A stretch of DNA of 64,000 nucleotides from a bacterium (lineage in GTDB: Bacteria > Patescibacteria > CPR2 > UBA1875 > JAJYID01), in NCBI GenBank assembly GCA_030647205.1, contig JAUSJO010000008.1, forward strand, positions 1 through 64,000, read 5' to 3'. A program made the translations under genes and the position numbers. The notes under the pieces were generated by a model that had not been told where the DNA came from, did not search any database, and worked only from the letters and a program-made list of their open reading frames with translations. Each line of letters opens with the position of its first letter. The first letter of the stretch is position 1. Of this stretch, positions 33,293 through 41,469 are shown piece by piece.

Positions 33293-33691
33293 TATTCTGC
33301 TATAGTCCCCTCGTCTTGTCATTCCCGTGGAGGCGGGAATCCAGTCTTGAAATAGTTTCTACTTCTTTAGAATTCATTTATTACTTTTTTAGAAAAAGTA
33401 ATACAAAAATCGCGACTTATGGCGGCGACAAAGTGTCGGATTTCAGTTCGCTCAGGTTTGAAAAAATGAACTCGCTAGAACGCTCAGACAACATTATTTT
33501 CAAATCTTCGTTCACTTTATCCTCGCTTTGTCTTCGATAGTCGCAGGAGACCATTTGCCCGTAGACTTCCTTTGAAAAAATCATGCGGATTGAGAATTTT
33601 TCTGTGATGGCGGGAGGTAAGTTTTGGAACTTTAACCATAAACATTCTCTCCTGACTTTCTATAATTAAAATAGGAAAATATAGAGAGGAG
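33293..33691 (+). repeat. Gene-free stretch with dispersed repeat (copy C)
   Basis: It opens with the hairpin CATTCCCG/CGGGAATC (33320-33342). Next comes TTATTACTTTTTT ... AAAAAGTAAT, the diverged counterpart of TTATCCACTTTT/AAAAGTGG, then ATCGCGACTTA, AAAGTGTCG, CGCTCAGACAACATTATTTT, CGATAGTCGCAGGAGA, CTTTGAAAAAATCATGCGG and GTGATGGCGGGA. It is collinear with copy B. An ORF at 33316-33540 lies wholly inside and is not supported. Confidence 0.75.
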
Positions 33692-33700
33692 GTGAGGGAA

Positions 33701-33910
33701 ATGAAAATGAACTGGCTTGATTGGACTACGGGCGTTTTGGTCATCATTGGAGCGCTAAACTGGGGACTTGTCGGACTCTTTGACTATAACCTAGTGTCGG
33801 CGATTCTTGGTGATATGACATTTCTGACGAGGACAGTGTATGTTCTTGTAGGTATAAGCGGTCTTTATATGATCTATAGCTTGGCAACAAAGTCTATGGT
33901 GAAAGAATAA
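33701..33910 (+). CDS. DUF378 family small membrane protein
   Basis: The protein is 69 aa. ATG at 33701 follows GAGGAGGTGA; an in-frame GTG (33692) is within that ribosome site. NWLDWTTGVLVIIGALNWGLVGLFDYNLV and VYVLVGISGLYMIYSL are the two membrane segments typical of DUF378 (function unknown). Confidence 0.88.
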   Translation: MKMNWLDWTTGVLVIIGALNWGLVGLFDYNLVSAILGDMTFLTRTVYVLVGISGLYMIYSLATKSMVKE

Positions 33911-33931
33911 ATGTTTTGTAGGTCATGAGCA

Positions 33932-33967
33932 AACATCCCAATATCTTCTTGGTATCGGGATGTTTTG
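33932..33967 (+). terminator. Terminator after DUF378 gene
   Basis: CATCCC (33934-33939) / GGGATG (33957-33962) with inner ATA/TAT pairs and TTTT after. It overlaps the -35 of the next gene. Confidence 0.7.
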
Positions 33968-33976
33968 TGTTAAAAT
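33949..33976 (+). promoter_or_regulatory. Leaderless-type promoter
   Basis: TTGGTA (33949-33954), 16 bp, extended -10 TGTTAAAAT (33968-33976). The ATG of the next gene is 7 bases after the -10 end, so the transcript should start at or near the start codon. Confidence 0.55.
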
Positions 33977-33982
33977 GTTTTT

Positions 33983-34249
33983 ATGAAATTGAGAATATTT
34001 ATTCAAGGTGACGCCCCCGAAATGCGCGATGCGAAAGATCTTGCAGATAGGGTCAAGGATTCTGTTGTAGATAATGTAGACATTGAAACCCTAGATATAG
34101 AGGACCGTGAGGGTAAGGAAGTCGCAGAGGTTTATGATATTACAACTGTCCCATCCTTTTTGGTTACGACCGATGACGGAGTTTTTATAAACTCATGGGT
34201 AGGCAAGATCCCTGCAGAGTTTGAACTAAAGGGTGCAATAGGAGTATGA
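33983..34249 (+). CDS. Thioredoxin-fold protein without CxxC
   Basis: The protein is 88 aa. The beta-alpha-beta start (KLRIFIQGDAPEMRDAKDLADRVKDSV), the later VYDITTVPSFLVTTDDG with the cis-proline of the thioredoxin fold, and the overall length fit a glutaredoxin/thioredoxin-like domain. The redox site is replaced by D-A-P-E, and no cysteine is present. It probably binds rather than reduces. ATGA overlap with the YggT gene. Confidence 0.7.
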   Translation: MKLRIFIQGDAPEMRDAKDLADRVKDSVVDNVDIETLDIEDREGKEVAEVYDITTVPSFLVTTDDGVFINSWVGKIPAEFELKGAIGV

Positions 34250-34503
34250 ATACAACAGTGTTTTTAAAGAATGCCTTTGATTTTCTCTCTTCGGCTATCT
34301 TTGTCCTGGTATTTGTCAGAATTATTTTGAGTTGGATGCCGAATGCTCGTAATGCTCTGACTCAATTTGTTTTTGATATTACAGAACCAATTTTGAAACC
34401 TTTCAGAATATTTAATCCCAAAAACTCTCCTCTTGATTTCTCACCGATTATTGTAGTTATTTTGATTGAAGTGGCTAGGAATATACTGATGAGATTTATT
34501 TGA
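34246..34503 (+). CDS. YggT family membrane protein
   Basis: The protein is 85 aa. FLSSAIFVLVFVRIILSWMPNARN, a short hydrophilic stretch with P-I-L-K-P-F-R, and IIVVILIEVARNILMRFI make the standard YggT arrangement of two membrane segments. YggT proteins are of unclear role (cell shape/chromosome-related in some bacteria). Translationally coupled to the thioredoxin-fold gene. Confidence 0.88.
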   Translation: MNTTVFLKNAFDFLSSAIFVLVFVRIILSWMPNARNALTQFVFDITEPILKPFRIFNPKNSPLDFSPIIVVILIEVARNILMRFI

Positions 34504-34528
34504 CATTGGGAAAATCGGGTAATATAGT
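34500..34528 (+). promoter_or_regulatory. Promoter of 86-aa acidic protein gene
   Basis: TTGACA (34500-34505), 17 bp, TATAGT (34523-34528). Confidence 0.7.
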
Positions 34529-34560
34529 AACAAAAGTAAAACTTAAAGAAAGGGAAAATT

Positions 34561-34821
34561 ATGAGTACAGAAACTATGCCACAATCAACAGAAAACAGTT
34601 TTGAGGGTGCTGACAATGACGAGTTGGCGCGAAGAATCAGTGACATTGATAATGCACTGCAGGTATATTCAGACGGTGAAGAGTCTAACTTAAAAAGAGG
34701 GGAAATGAGACGGGATCTTTTTGAGGAGCTAGAAAGAAGAATGAACGGAGACACTGCGGCGGCAGCAGATCTTGTGGAACGGATTGGGGCAGAAAACCTG
34801 AATGACGAACTAGCAGCTTAG
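34561..34821 (+). CDS. Small acidic helical protein, 86 aa
   Basis: It has its own good promoter and an AAGGGA ribosome site. Composition is rich in Glu, Asp and Ala; helical segments DELARRISDIDNALQVY and KRGEMRRDLFEELERRMNGD; no cysteine, no TM. Not recognised; a possible regulatory or adaptor protein. Confidence 0.65.
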   Translation: MSTETMPQSTENSFEGADNDELARRISDIDNALQVYSDGEESNLKRGEMRRDLFEELERRMNGDTAAAADLVERIGAENLNDELAA

Positions 34822-34827
34822 GTTAAA

Positions 34828-35052
34828 ATGAAGGTTCAAGTTAAAGTTAAAACTGGCGCAAGACAAGATTGCGTCAGTTTTGATGAAGAAAAAAATCTCT
34901 ACATAGTTTCTACAAAAATCCCTCCGATTGAAGGACGGGCAAATGAAGCAGTTATAAAACTACTTGCCGGATATTTTAAAGTGCCAAAATCGGAAGTGAC
35001 TTTAAAAACAGGGCAGAAATCAAAAATTAAAGTTTTTGAGATTGACGACTAA
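34828..35052 (+). CDS. DUF167 (YggU) family protein
   Basis: The protein is 74 aa. KVKVKTGARQDCV, IPPIEGRANEAVIKLLAGYFKVPKSEVTLKTGQKSKIKVFEI matches the DUF167 family, including the G-R-A-N-x-A motif. Function is unknown; often near yggT, as here (one gene between). The stop overlaps the end of the convergent Nudix gene by 4 bp. Confidence 0.92.
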   Translation: MKVQVKVKTGARQDCVSFDEEKNLYIVSTKIPPIEGRANEAVIKLLAGYFKVPKSEVTLKTGQKSKIKVFEIDD

Positions 35053-35450
35053 GTATTAAAATACTCAGCTACTTCCGGTGGCCAAAGTGAGTTTGCTTTT
35101 TCAGAGCAAACTGTATGAATATCATCTTTTTGTATATATTTAACGTCTGTTAGGTCATCTCCCGGACATAAAGCATGTGTGAGAGGTCTACATAAATACC
35201 ACCGCGCAACTCTTTCTGTTTCTGCAACAACTGTTTCGCCAAAGAACTTTATAACCTCGATAGCTATGCCGGCCTCTTCCATTACTTCTCTGATGAGTCC
35301 CTGCTCCTCGGTTTCATTATCTTCCAAACTACCACCGGGAATATGCCAAGCTTCACTCAAAGGATGGCCTTTGGTTTTCATCTTCTTGCCAACCAAGACT
35401 TTTCCCTCGTGTTCAACGACTGCTACTATTGCTTTTCTATAATTTTTCAT
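35049..35450 (-). CDS. Nudix hydrolase
   Basis: The protein is 133 aa. The Nudix box G-x5-E-x7-R-E-x-x-E-E-x-G is intact (GGSLEDNETEEQGLIREVMEEAG, about residues 40-62). It hydrolyses a nucleoside diphosphate linked to another moiety; substrate unknown. Convergent with the DUF167 gene. Confidence 0.93.
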   Translation of the reverse strand: MKNYRKAIVAVVEHEGKVLVGKKMKTKGHPLSEAWHIPGGSLEDNETEEQGLIREVMEEAGIAIEVIKFFGETVVAETERVARWYLCRPLTHALCPGDDLTDVKYIQKDDIHTVCSEKANSLWPPEVAEYFNT

Positions 35451-35483
35451 TTTTATCCTGACTTTTTATTATTATAGCAACAT

Positions 35484-35557
35484 TTGATTATTACCGCTAA
35501 AGAAAGTATAATAAGCTCAGATCGGAGGGGTTGAAAAAACTTTTTCCGATTTTTTTG
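35484..35557 (+). promoter_or_regulatory. Promoter with immediate terminator-like leader hairpin
   Basis: TTGATT (35484-35489), 17 bp, TATAAT (35507-35512). The predicted transcript begins almost at ATCGGA (35521-35526), which pairs with TCCGAT (35545-35550) and is followed by seven T. It is either an attenuator for the gene at 35592 or a tiny RNA of about 35-40 nt. Confidence 0.6.
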
Positions 35558-35591
35558 TACTTTGAATGCAATCCTGAAAAAGGAGATTTAA

Positions 35592-36299
35592 ATGAGTCAG
35601 GACGCCAAAACATTGCAAGTAGTTGATGGAACTTCAGAACAGTTTCAAAAGAGCTTGGAAGATATTATGCTGGTTCTTGATCAGACTATAGCAGGGAGGA
35701 GAAGTATAACAGTTACTGACTTCCAGGGAAAGGATGAAGCATATCACGTGGTTTTGAAAAGAAACCGTTTCGAGCTGGTAACCTTAAAAGGTGAGACTGC
35801 TCGTATAAAGGCCAGTATTATTAAGGAGCTTGATAGTGACTTTCTGTGCTCTGTCGTCGGATCTTTGGTTGAAAGTAGCAACTCGCTTCTAATGGCAGAA
35901 GACATAGGTAGGATAAAGGTGCTGATAGACCTTTTCGAATCACTCGACAATACAAGATGGGTTTATGAGTTTGATGTTGATCGTGTATTGATACGGCACA
36001 CCAGTCAAGAAACCTGTTCGGCGGACCGGTCAATAGGTACCATGTTCACTTCTCGCCCCGGGATAGAAATATTCTACAGAGCCCTTGAAAATTTTACAGA
36101 AAGGGCCACAGGGAAAAAGAAAGAGCTTGAAGATAGTATTGCGGCTCAAAGTGATGACGTGGCGATTCTTAGCTCTGATATAGAGGAGGCACAAGGTATC
36201 TTGGGTGTCCTAATGGAGAGACGGGAATGGCGCCCTTCTTCATCGGAAGGTGAATTTGATGCTCCAGATACTTCCCCCGACGAGGATATCCCGTTCTAG
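35592..36299 (+). CDS. Hypothetical protein with SSB-like C-terminal tail, 235 aa
   Basis: ATG follows AAAGGAG. Not recognised. The N-terminal two-thirds is mixed alpha/beta (RRSITVTDFQGKDEAYHVVLKRNRFELVTLKGE; SNSLLMAEDIGRIKVLIDLFESL). It continues with a coiled-coil-like helix (KKKELEDSIAAQSDDVAILSSDIEEAQGIL), and a short acidic linker ends in SPDEDIPF, the tail by which SSB recruits DNA-repair partners. There is no obvious OB-fold, so it may mimic the SSB tail. It has its own promoter, leader hairpin and terminator. Confidence 0.78.
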   Translation: MSQDAKTLQVVDGTSEQFQKSLEDIMLVLDQTIAGRRSITVTDFQGKDEAYHVVLKRNRFELVTLKGETARIKASIIKELDSDFLCSVVGSLVESSNSLLMAEDIGRIKVLIDLFESLDNTRWVYEFDVDRVLIRHTSQETCSADRSIGTMFTSRPGIEIFYRALENFTERATGKKKELEDSIAAQSDDVAILSSDIEEAQGILGVLMERREWRPSSSEGEFDAPDTSPDEDIPF

Positions 36300-36326
36300 A
36301 GAAGAAATCTCCAAAGTAATAAATGA

Positions 36327-36360
36327 GCGGCTGTGTGGAAACACAGCCGCTTTTCTCTTT
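36327..36360 (+). terminator. Rho-independent terminator
   Basis: GCGGCTGTGT (36327-36336) / ACACAGCCGC (36341-36350) followed by TTTTCTCTTT. Confidence 0.9.
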
Positions 36361-36362
36361 GT

Positions 36363-36412
36363 TTGACCTTGGTGGGTAAACAAAGTATAATATTTGTGCC
36401 TTAAGTAGGCAC
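36363..36412 (+). promoter_or_regulatory. ileS promoter and 5' hairpin
   Basis: TTGACC (36363-36368), 17 bp, TATAAT (36386-36391). GTGCC (36396-36400) / GGCAC (36408-36412) forms a small stem at the predicted transcript start. No T-box features are seen. Confidence 0.7.
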
Positions 36413-36433
36413 ATTTTATTTAATTTATAAGTT

Positions 36434-39421
36434 ATGAAAAAGTTTGTGCGTGTTGAGTCGAAACCGGATTTTCCAAAGATAGATGAGGAAGTTCTTTCCT
36501 TTTGGAAGAAAAATCAGGTATTTGAGGAAACGCAGAAAAAAGATGAGAGCAAAGAAAGTTTCGTTTTCTTTGAAGGTCCGCCGACTGCAAACGGTAAGCC
36601 CGGCGTTCATCATGTTTTATCGCGTGTTTTTAAGGATATAATCCCACGTTTTAAAACCATGCAAGGTTATCAAGTTGATAGAAAAGGCGGCTGGGATACG
36701 CATGGTCTTCCTGTAGAGCTTGAGGTAGAGAAGAACTTGGGCATTTCCGGAAAACCTGAGATAGAGAAGTATGGGGTAGAGAAATTCAACAAAAAATGCC
36801 GAGAAAGCGTTTTTAAATACGTAAAAGAGTGGGAAGAACTTACCGACAGGATTGGTTACTGGGTAGATACAAAAGATCCTTATATTACTTATGATACCAG
36901 CTACATCCAAAGTTTGTGGTGGGTGCTTGGCGAGGCTTGGAAGAAAGATTTGCTATATGAGGGTTATAAAGTTGTGCCGTATTGTCCTCGTTGCGGGACT
37001 ACCCTTTCCTCACATGAAGTTGCGCAAGGGTATGAAGATGTCACGGAAAATACGGTTTATGTAAAGTTTCCGGTGGAAGGGGAGAAGGATACTTACTTTC
37101 TGGCTTGGACAACAACTCCTTGGACATTACCGGGAAACAGCGGCCTCGCATTTGGCCCCGAAATAAAATACGTAAAAGTAGAGTCTGATGGCGGGAAATA
37201 TATTTTAGCCAAGGACAGGGCAGAGACGGTATTTGCCGGCAAGAAATACAAAGTTCTGGAAGAGTTTTTTGGCAAGGAAATGGTTCAGGATGTTCTGAAT
37301 AAACCGACCAAGACAAGCCATTATGAACCGCTTTTTGCAGAAGGCGCAAAATTTAAAAAAGAAGAGGACACCCAGGAGTACCGAGCTATCCTTGGAGATT
37401 TTGTCTCTACCGAAGACGGAACGGGGATAGTCCACATAGCGCCGGCATTTGGTGAAGACGACTATAATGTTGGGCGACTGAAAAACGATCTTTCGGTGCT
37501 GATGACAGTCGATGAACAGGGAAATGTACTTACAGATGTTGGAAAAGGGAAGTTTGCTAAGGACGCTGACCCTCTAATAATTTCAGACTTAAAGAAACGG
37601 GGATTAATATTCAAAGAAGAAGAATATACTCACTCATATCCGTTCTGTTGGCGTTGTCACTCTCCCCTGCTTTATTATGCGCGTGATACTTGGTACATCA
37701 GGATGTCATCCCTCAAGGATGAGCTGGTTAAGAACAACGAGGAAGTTCACTGGTATCCTTCTCATATCAAAAATGGCCGTTTTGGTGAGTGGATCCGCGA
37801 CGTGAAAGACTGGGCGCTATCGCGTGAGAGATACTGGGGCACGCCGCTGCCGATATGGAAATGCGAGAAATGCGGGAAGAAAGAGCTTGTTTCAAGTTTC
37901 AAAGAATTAGGCGAAAAAACGCACAAAGAGATTGCTGACGACTTTGATCCGCACAGGCCGTATATCGATGAATATACGTGGAAATGCGACTGTGGGGGCG
38001 ACTTTAGGCGTTACTCGCATGTTATAGACTGTTGGTTTGACTCAGGGGCTATGCCGTACGCTCAGTGGGGTTATCCGTTTGAAGGGAATTCTGACAAAAA
38101 TCTCGAGAGTCATTTCCCTGCCGACTATATTTGCGAAGCGGTGGATCAGACGAGAGGTTGGTTTTATACACTTCTTGCCATTTCCACATTTTTAGAAAAA
38201 GGACCGGCCTACAAACACGTCATTAGCTTGGGTCACATATTAGATGAAAACGGTCAGAAGATGTCGAAGTCTGTTGGAAACGTTGTAAATCCTTGGGATG
38301 TACTAAGTACTCACGGCGCTGACGCGCTTCGCTGGTATATGTACTCGGCAACAACGCCGGGCAATCCGCGAAATTTCTCTATCAAGCTCGTTGGCGAAGG
38401 GAAGAGGTTTCTAGTAACTTACTGGAATGTTTATAGTTTCTTTGTGACCTATGCATCGGTCGATAATTACACGCCAAGTGAAAAGCGCAAAAAATCAGAG
38501 AATATTATGGATAAGTGGATTCTTTCTAGAAAGGCTAAGTTGGTTGAAAATATCACTAAACATTTAGAAAGATATAATATTTACAAAGCGACTCAGGAAA
38601 TCGAGGGATTTTTAGATGATCTTTCAAACTGGTATGTTCGACAATCAAGGAAAAGATTTTGGAAGAGTGAAAACGACACCGACAAAACAGCTGCATATGA
38701 CACTTTGTATGAAGTGCTAATTGATTTTACTAAAGTGTTAGCGCCATTCATGCCTTTCATAACAGAAAAAATATATCAAAATCTCAACTCGGACATTGGT
38801 AGTATTCACCTGTCTCAATGGCCGACTTCCGAAAAAGAAGAAATTGATGAGAAGATTGAGGAGAACATGAGTTTGCATAGATCTACTCTTAATCAGATAC
38901 TTTCCCTAAGGTCTGACGCTGGTATTAAAGTCAGGCAACCTTTATCAGGAGCAACGATTGTTAATAAAAAAGGAATTGATTGGGATATGAAGCTTTTTAT
39001 GTCGATTCTTGAGTCAGAAGCAAACCTAAAAGCAATCAGCGAGGAACCAGAATCAACTTGGCAAGTTCAAATAGGAAAAGATGAGAAAAATTATAGAGTA
39101 AGCGAAGATGAATGGGTGAGGGTGGCCCTTGATACAAAAATTACAGATGAGCTAAAACAAGAGGGGTTGGCTCGTGAAATAGTCAGGCAAGTTCAGGCAA
39201 TGCGCAAAAAGGCCGGATTTAATGTCGAGGATAGGATTCATCTGTATTGGAGTACCGAAGATAAACTCTTGAAGTCAGTATTTGAAAAAGAGGGAAGCTA
39301 TATCGCTAAAGAGACCCTGGCAAAAGAGGTTGTGGTTGGTGATGTGAAGGAATCAGACTACAATGAGACAGCGAAGATAGAGGGGGCAGACATGTTGCTC
39401 GGTGTAAAAAAGGCTAAATAA
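36434..39421 (+). CDS. ileS: Isoleucyl-tRNA synthetase, type 2, GVHH signature
   Basis: The protein is 995 aa and charges tRNA-Ile. The HIGH motif is in the swapped form G57-V-H-H60; KMSKS is at 609-613. The editing-domain signature TTTPWTLPGN, WDTHGLPVELEVEK, VIDCWFDSGAMPYAQWGYPFE and zinc-like CPRC/CEKCGKK motifs are present. The overall sequence is of the eukaryote-like IleRS2 group (as in Thermus or Bacteroidetes), not the common bacterial IleRS1. Directly followed by rodA (8 bp). Confidence 0.96.
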   Translation: MKKFVRVESKPDFPKIDEEVLSFWKKNQVFEETQKKDESKESFVFFEGPPTANGKPGVHHVLSRVFKDIIPRFKTMQGYQVDRKGGWDTHGLPVELEVEKNLGISGKPEIEKYGVEKFNKKCRESVFKYVKEWEELTDRIGYWVDTKDPYITYDTSYIQSLWWVLGEAWKKDLLYEGYKVVPYCPRCGTTLSSHEVAQGYEDVTENTVYVKFPVEGEKDTYFLAWTTTPWTLPGNSGLAFGPEIKYVKVESDGGKYILAKDRAETVFAGKKYKVLEEFFGKEMVQDVLNKPTKTSHYEPLFAEGAKFKKEEDTQEYRAILGDFVSTEDGTGIVHIAPAFGEDDYNVGRLKNDLSVLMTVDEQGNVLTDVGKGKFAKDADPLIISDLKKRGLIFKEEEYTHSYPFCWRCHSPLLYYARDTWYIRMSSLKDELVKNNEEVHWYPSHIKNGRFGEWIRDVKDWALSRERYWGTPLPIWKCEKCGKKELVSSFKELGEKTHKEIADDFDPHRPYIDEYTWKCDCGGDFRRYSHVIDCWFDSGAMPYAQWGYPFEGNSDKNLESHFPADYICEAVDQTRGWFYTLLAISTFLEKGPAYKHVISLGHILDENGQKMSKSVGNVVNPWDVLSTHGADALRWYMYSATTPGNPRNFSIKLVGEGKRFLVTYWNVYSFFVTYASVDNYTPSEKRKKSENIMDKWILSRKAKLVENITKHLERYNIYKATQEIEGFLDDLSNWYVRQSRKRFWKSENDTDKTAAYDTLYEVLIDFTKVLAPFMPFITEKIYQNLNSDIGSIHLSQWPTSEKEEIDEKIEENMSLHRSTLNQILSLRSDAGIKVRQPLSGATIVNKKGIDWDMKLFMSILESEANLKAISEEPESTWQVQIGKDEKNYRVSEDEWVRVALDTKITDELKQEGLAREIVRQVQAMRKKAGFNVEDRIHLYWSTEDKLLKSVFEKEGSYIAKETLAKEVVVGDVKESDYNETAKIEGADMLLGVKKAK

Positions 39422-39429
39422 ACTAAACT

Positions 39430-40530
39430 ATGTTTTTTAATCTCAGGTCCTTAAAAAACTTTGACTGGATAGTTATCATCATTACCCTTTTGCTTTTCGC
39501 TATCGGTATCGCCATCATCTACTCCACAACTTATGGAATGACCGGCGGTAGTAAGGAAGCTATACAACAGGGTATATTCGGTATAGTTGGTGTTTTGGCA
39601 TTTTTTTTAGTGGCATTTTTTGATTATCGTTCTTTTCGCGGGACCAGCAGCATCTTGTATTTTATTACAATTCTACTTTTGGCGGTTGTATTTTTTACTG
39701 GGGTGACGACTATGGGTGCAACAAGGTGGATAAATATTGGTGGATTTCAGTTTCAGCCATCGGAGTTTGCGAAGCTTTTTATGATTATCGCGATGGCGAA
39801 GTACTTCAGTGAGCATGCTGAGGATATGCATAATTTCAAACGGATAGTCATATCGGGGATTTATTTTGCTATCCCGACGTTTCTGGTCATCTTGCAGCCT
39901 GACCTTGGAACTGCTCTTGTTTTTATCGTTATTTGGATATCGATGCTTGCTGTTAGCAGAATAAAATTGAAACACTTTTTAGTTCTTGTTATTGGAGCAC
40001 TTCTACTTTTACCCATCGGCTGGGCAACGATGCACGACTATCAGAAGAAAAGAATCTTTGCACTAGTGGATCCGGCGAGCGACCCTCAGGGTGCGGGATA
40101 CAACGTAACACAGGCGCAGATAGCCATCGGTTCCGGGCAGATATTTGGACGGGGACTGGGGCATGGTTCGCAGTCACAACTAAACTTTATTCCTGAAAAA
40201 CATACTGACTTTATTTTCGCTGCGCTAGCTGAAGAAATGGGATTTTTGGGATCGGCAATTGTGATCTCGCTCTTTGCGGTACTTATTTTCCGAGGCATTA
40301 CGATTGCGGCGAAATCCCGTGATTATTTCGGCATGTATCTTTCGACCGGTATAGTGGCGATGCTAGCCTTCCATGTGTTTCTAAACATCGGCATGAATCT
40401 CGGCATCGCGCCGGTAGCCGGTATCCCGCTTCCTCTGATTAGTTTGGGCGGTTCCTCGGTTGTAGTAACGTTTGTCCTAATAGGGATACTCGAAAGTATT
40501 CACATTCATCATAAAAAGATAGATTTCTAA
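39430..40530 (+). CDS. rodA: RodA-type peptidoglycan glycosyltransferase
   Basis: The protein is 366 aa with about ten membrane segments. SEDS-family motifs: GATRWINIGGFQFQPSEFAKL, LQPDLGTALV, the loop RIFALVDPASDPQGAGYNVTQAQIAIGSG, GHGSQSQLNFIPEKHTDFIFAALAEEMGFLGS, and the C-terminal PLPLISLGGSS. It polymerises peptidoglycan strands in wall elongation (RodA rather than FtsW on these motifs). The class B PBP partner is not in the window. Confidence 0.93.
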   Translation: MFFNLRSLKNFDWIVIIITLLLFAIGIAIIYSTTYGMTGGSKEAIQQGIFGIVGVLAFFLVAFFDYRSFRGTSSILYFITILLLAVVFFTGVTTMGATRWINIGGFQFQPSEFAKLFMIIAMAKYFSEHAEDMHNFKRIVISGIYFAIPTFLVILQPDLGTALVFIVIWISMLAVSRIKLKHFLVLVIGALLLLPIGWATMHDYQKKRIFALVDPASDPQGAGYNVTQAQIAIGSGQIFGRGLGHGSQSQLNFIPEKHTDFIFAALAEEMGFLGSAIVISLFAVLIFRGITIAAKSRDYFGMYLSTGIVAMLAFHVFLNIGMNLGIAPVAGIPLPLISLGGSSVVVTFVLIGILESIHIHHKKIDF

Positions 40531-40539
40531 GAGTCCAAA

Positions 40540-41403
40540 ATGAAAGAATTAAAAAAGTATATACCTCTCGATAAGTCTTGGGTTATGAGAATGGGGATTT
40601 TGGATCTATTAAATATATACCCCGACATAAATGTTTTTCTAAGCAAGCAAAGATTTCTTAGCGAAGACTTAACAGCCCTAAAGGGCGTTTGCAGAGATTG
40701 GAATTCAAAGAAAAAAATTGATGTTGGTGAGTCGGGGACTCTTTATAGGTTTCTCCAGTTCGTCTCGTGGAGGTTTGATCTTAATAAAGAATTTATAGTT
40801 CATGGTACATTGCAAAGTAGAAATATATGTAATAACCCTGAAATTGTCCAGTACTCTCTAGACAAACTCTTAAAACTGGATCAGGGCACTTCTCAATGGG
40901 CAAGCGCTGCTGTTTTGTGTGGGGACAAGGAGAAAATGAAAACCCCGCCGTACAAACTAAGGTTAACGTATGAAGCGGTAAACCACTGGCAGAATCAAAG
41001 AGCTAAAGGAAAAACATGGAAAGCTCGTTATGACATAACTATTGAAAATCAAGCAAGGGCTTTCTTGGAAATATTAAATGGAGAGAATGCAATATTTAAT
41101 CCGGAGCAGGCCGAAGATTACTGTTTTGCGAGGGTCTTCGGATTTATTACTAAAGAAGAAGGTGAAGAGCGTTGGCCCAGTTTAAGAGGGCACGAAAGTG
41201 ATCGAATCGAAGAAATGGAAACGGCACTTGATGAATATCAGAATGGTAAAGTGATAACTTCCAAAGATCACAGAGTGGTACAGGCGGTTGCTATGAAGGC
41301 AAAAGTAGATAGAAAAAACATTAGCTTTCAATATCCAAACTCTGTGAGTAAATCATGGCCTCAGTTTTGGGATTTTTTGGAGAATATAGAAAAAATACGG
41401 TAG
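40540..41403 (+). CDS. Shortened EPSP-synthase-like protein, 287 aa
   Basis: Segments align in order with the EPSP synthase (AroA) family: LDKSWVMRMGILDLL (family DKS-x-x-x-R), FLSEDLTALKGV (LSED), ESGTLYRFLQF (GTxxRFL), DQGTSQWASAAVL (SSQ-x-x-SALL), SKDHRVVQAVAMKA (DHR-x-x-M) and VSKSWPQFWDFL (KSxPxF). It is only about two thirds of the usual ~430 aa, with shortened loops. No other shikimate gene is in the window, so its reaction may differ. It lies 9 bp after rodA. Confidence 0.6.
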   Translation: MKELKKYIPLDKSWVMRMGILDLLNIYPDINVFLSKQRFLSEDLTALKGVCRDWNSKKKIDVGESGTLYRFLQFVSWRFDLNKEFIVHGTLQSRNICNNPEIVQYSLDKLLKLDQGTSQWASAAVLCGDKEKMKTPPYKLRLTYEAVNHWQNQRAKGKTWKARYDITIENQARAFLEILNGENAIFNPEQAEDYCFARVFGFITKEEGEERWPSLRGHESDRIEEMETALDEYQNGKVITSKDHRVVQAVAMKAKVDRKNISFQYPNSVSKSWPQFWDFLENIEKIR

Positions 41404-41469
41404 ATTTTTAGCCTTGACCAAAAGAGATTATTTTGGTAAACTCTATAAGTTAGCATTTTAAATAAAGAT

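Noticed and set aside
33316..33540. 74-aa ORF in the 33.3-kb gap
   Set aside because: It lies entirely inside the dispersed repeat, and its frame is not kept in the other copies.
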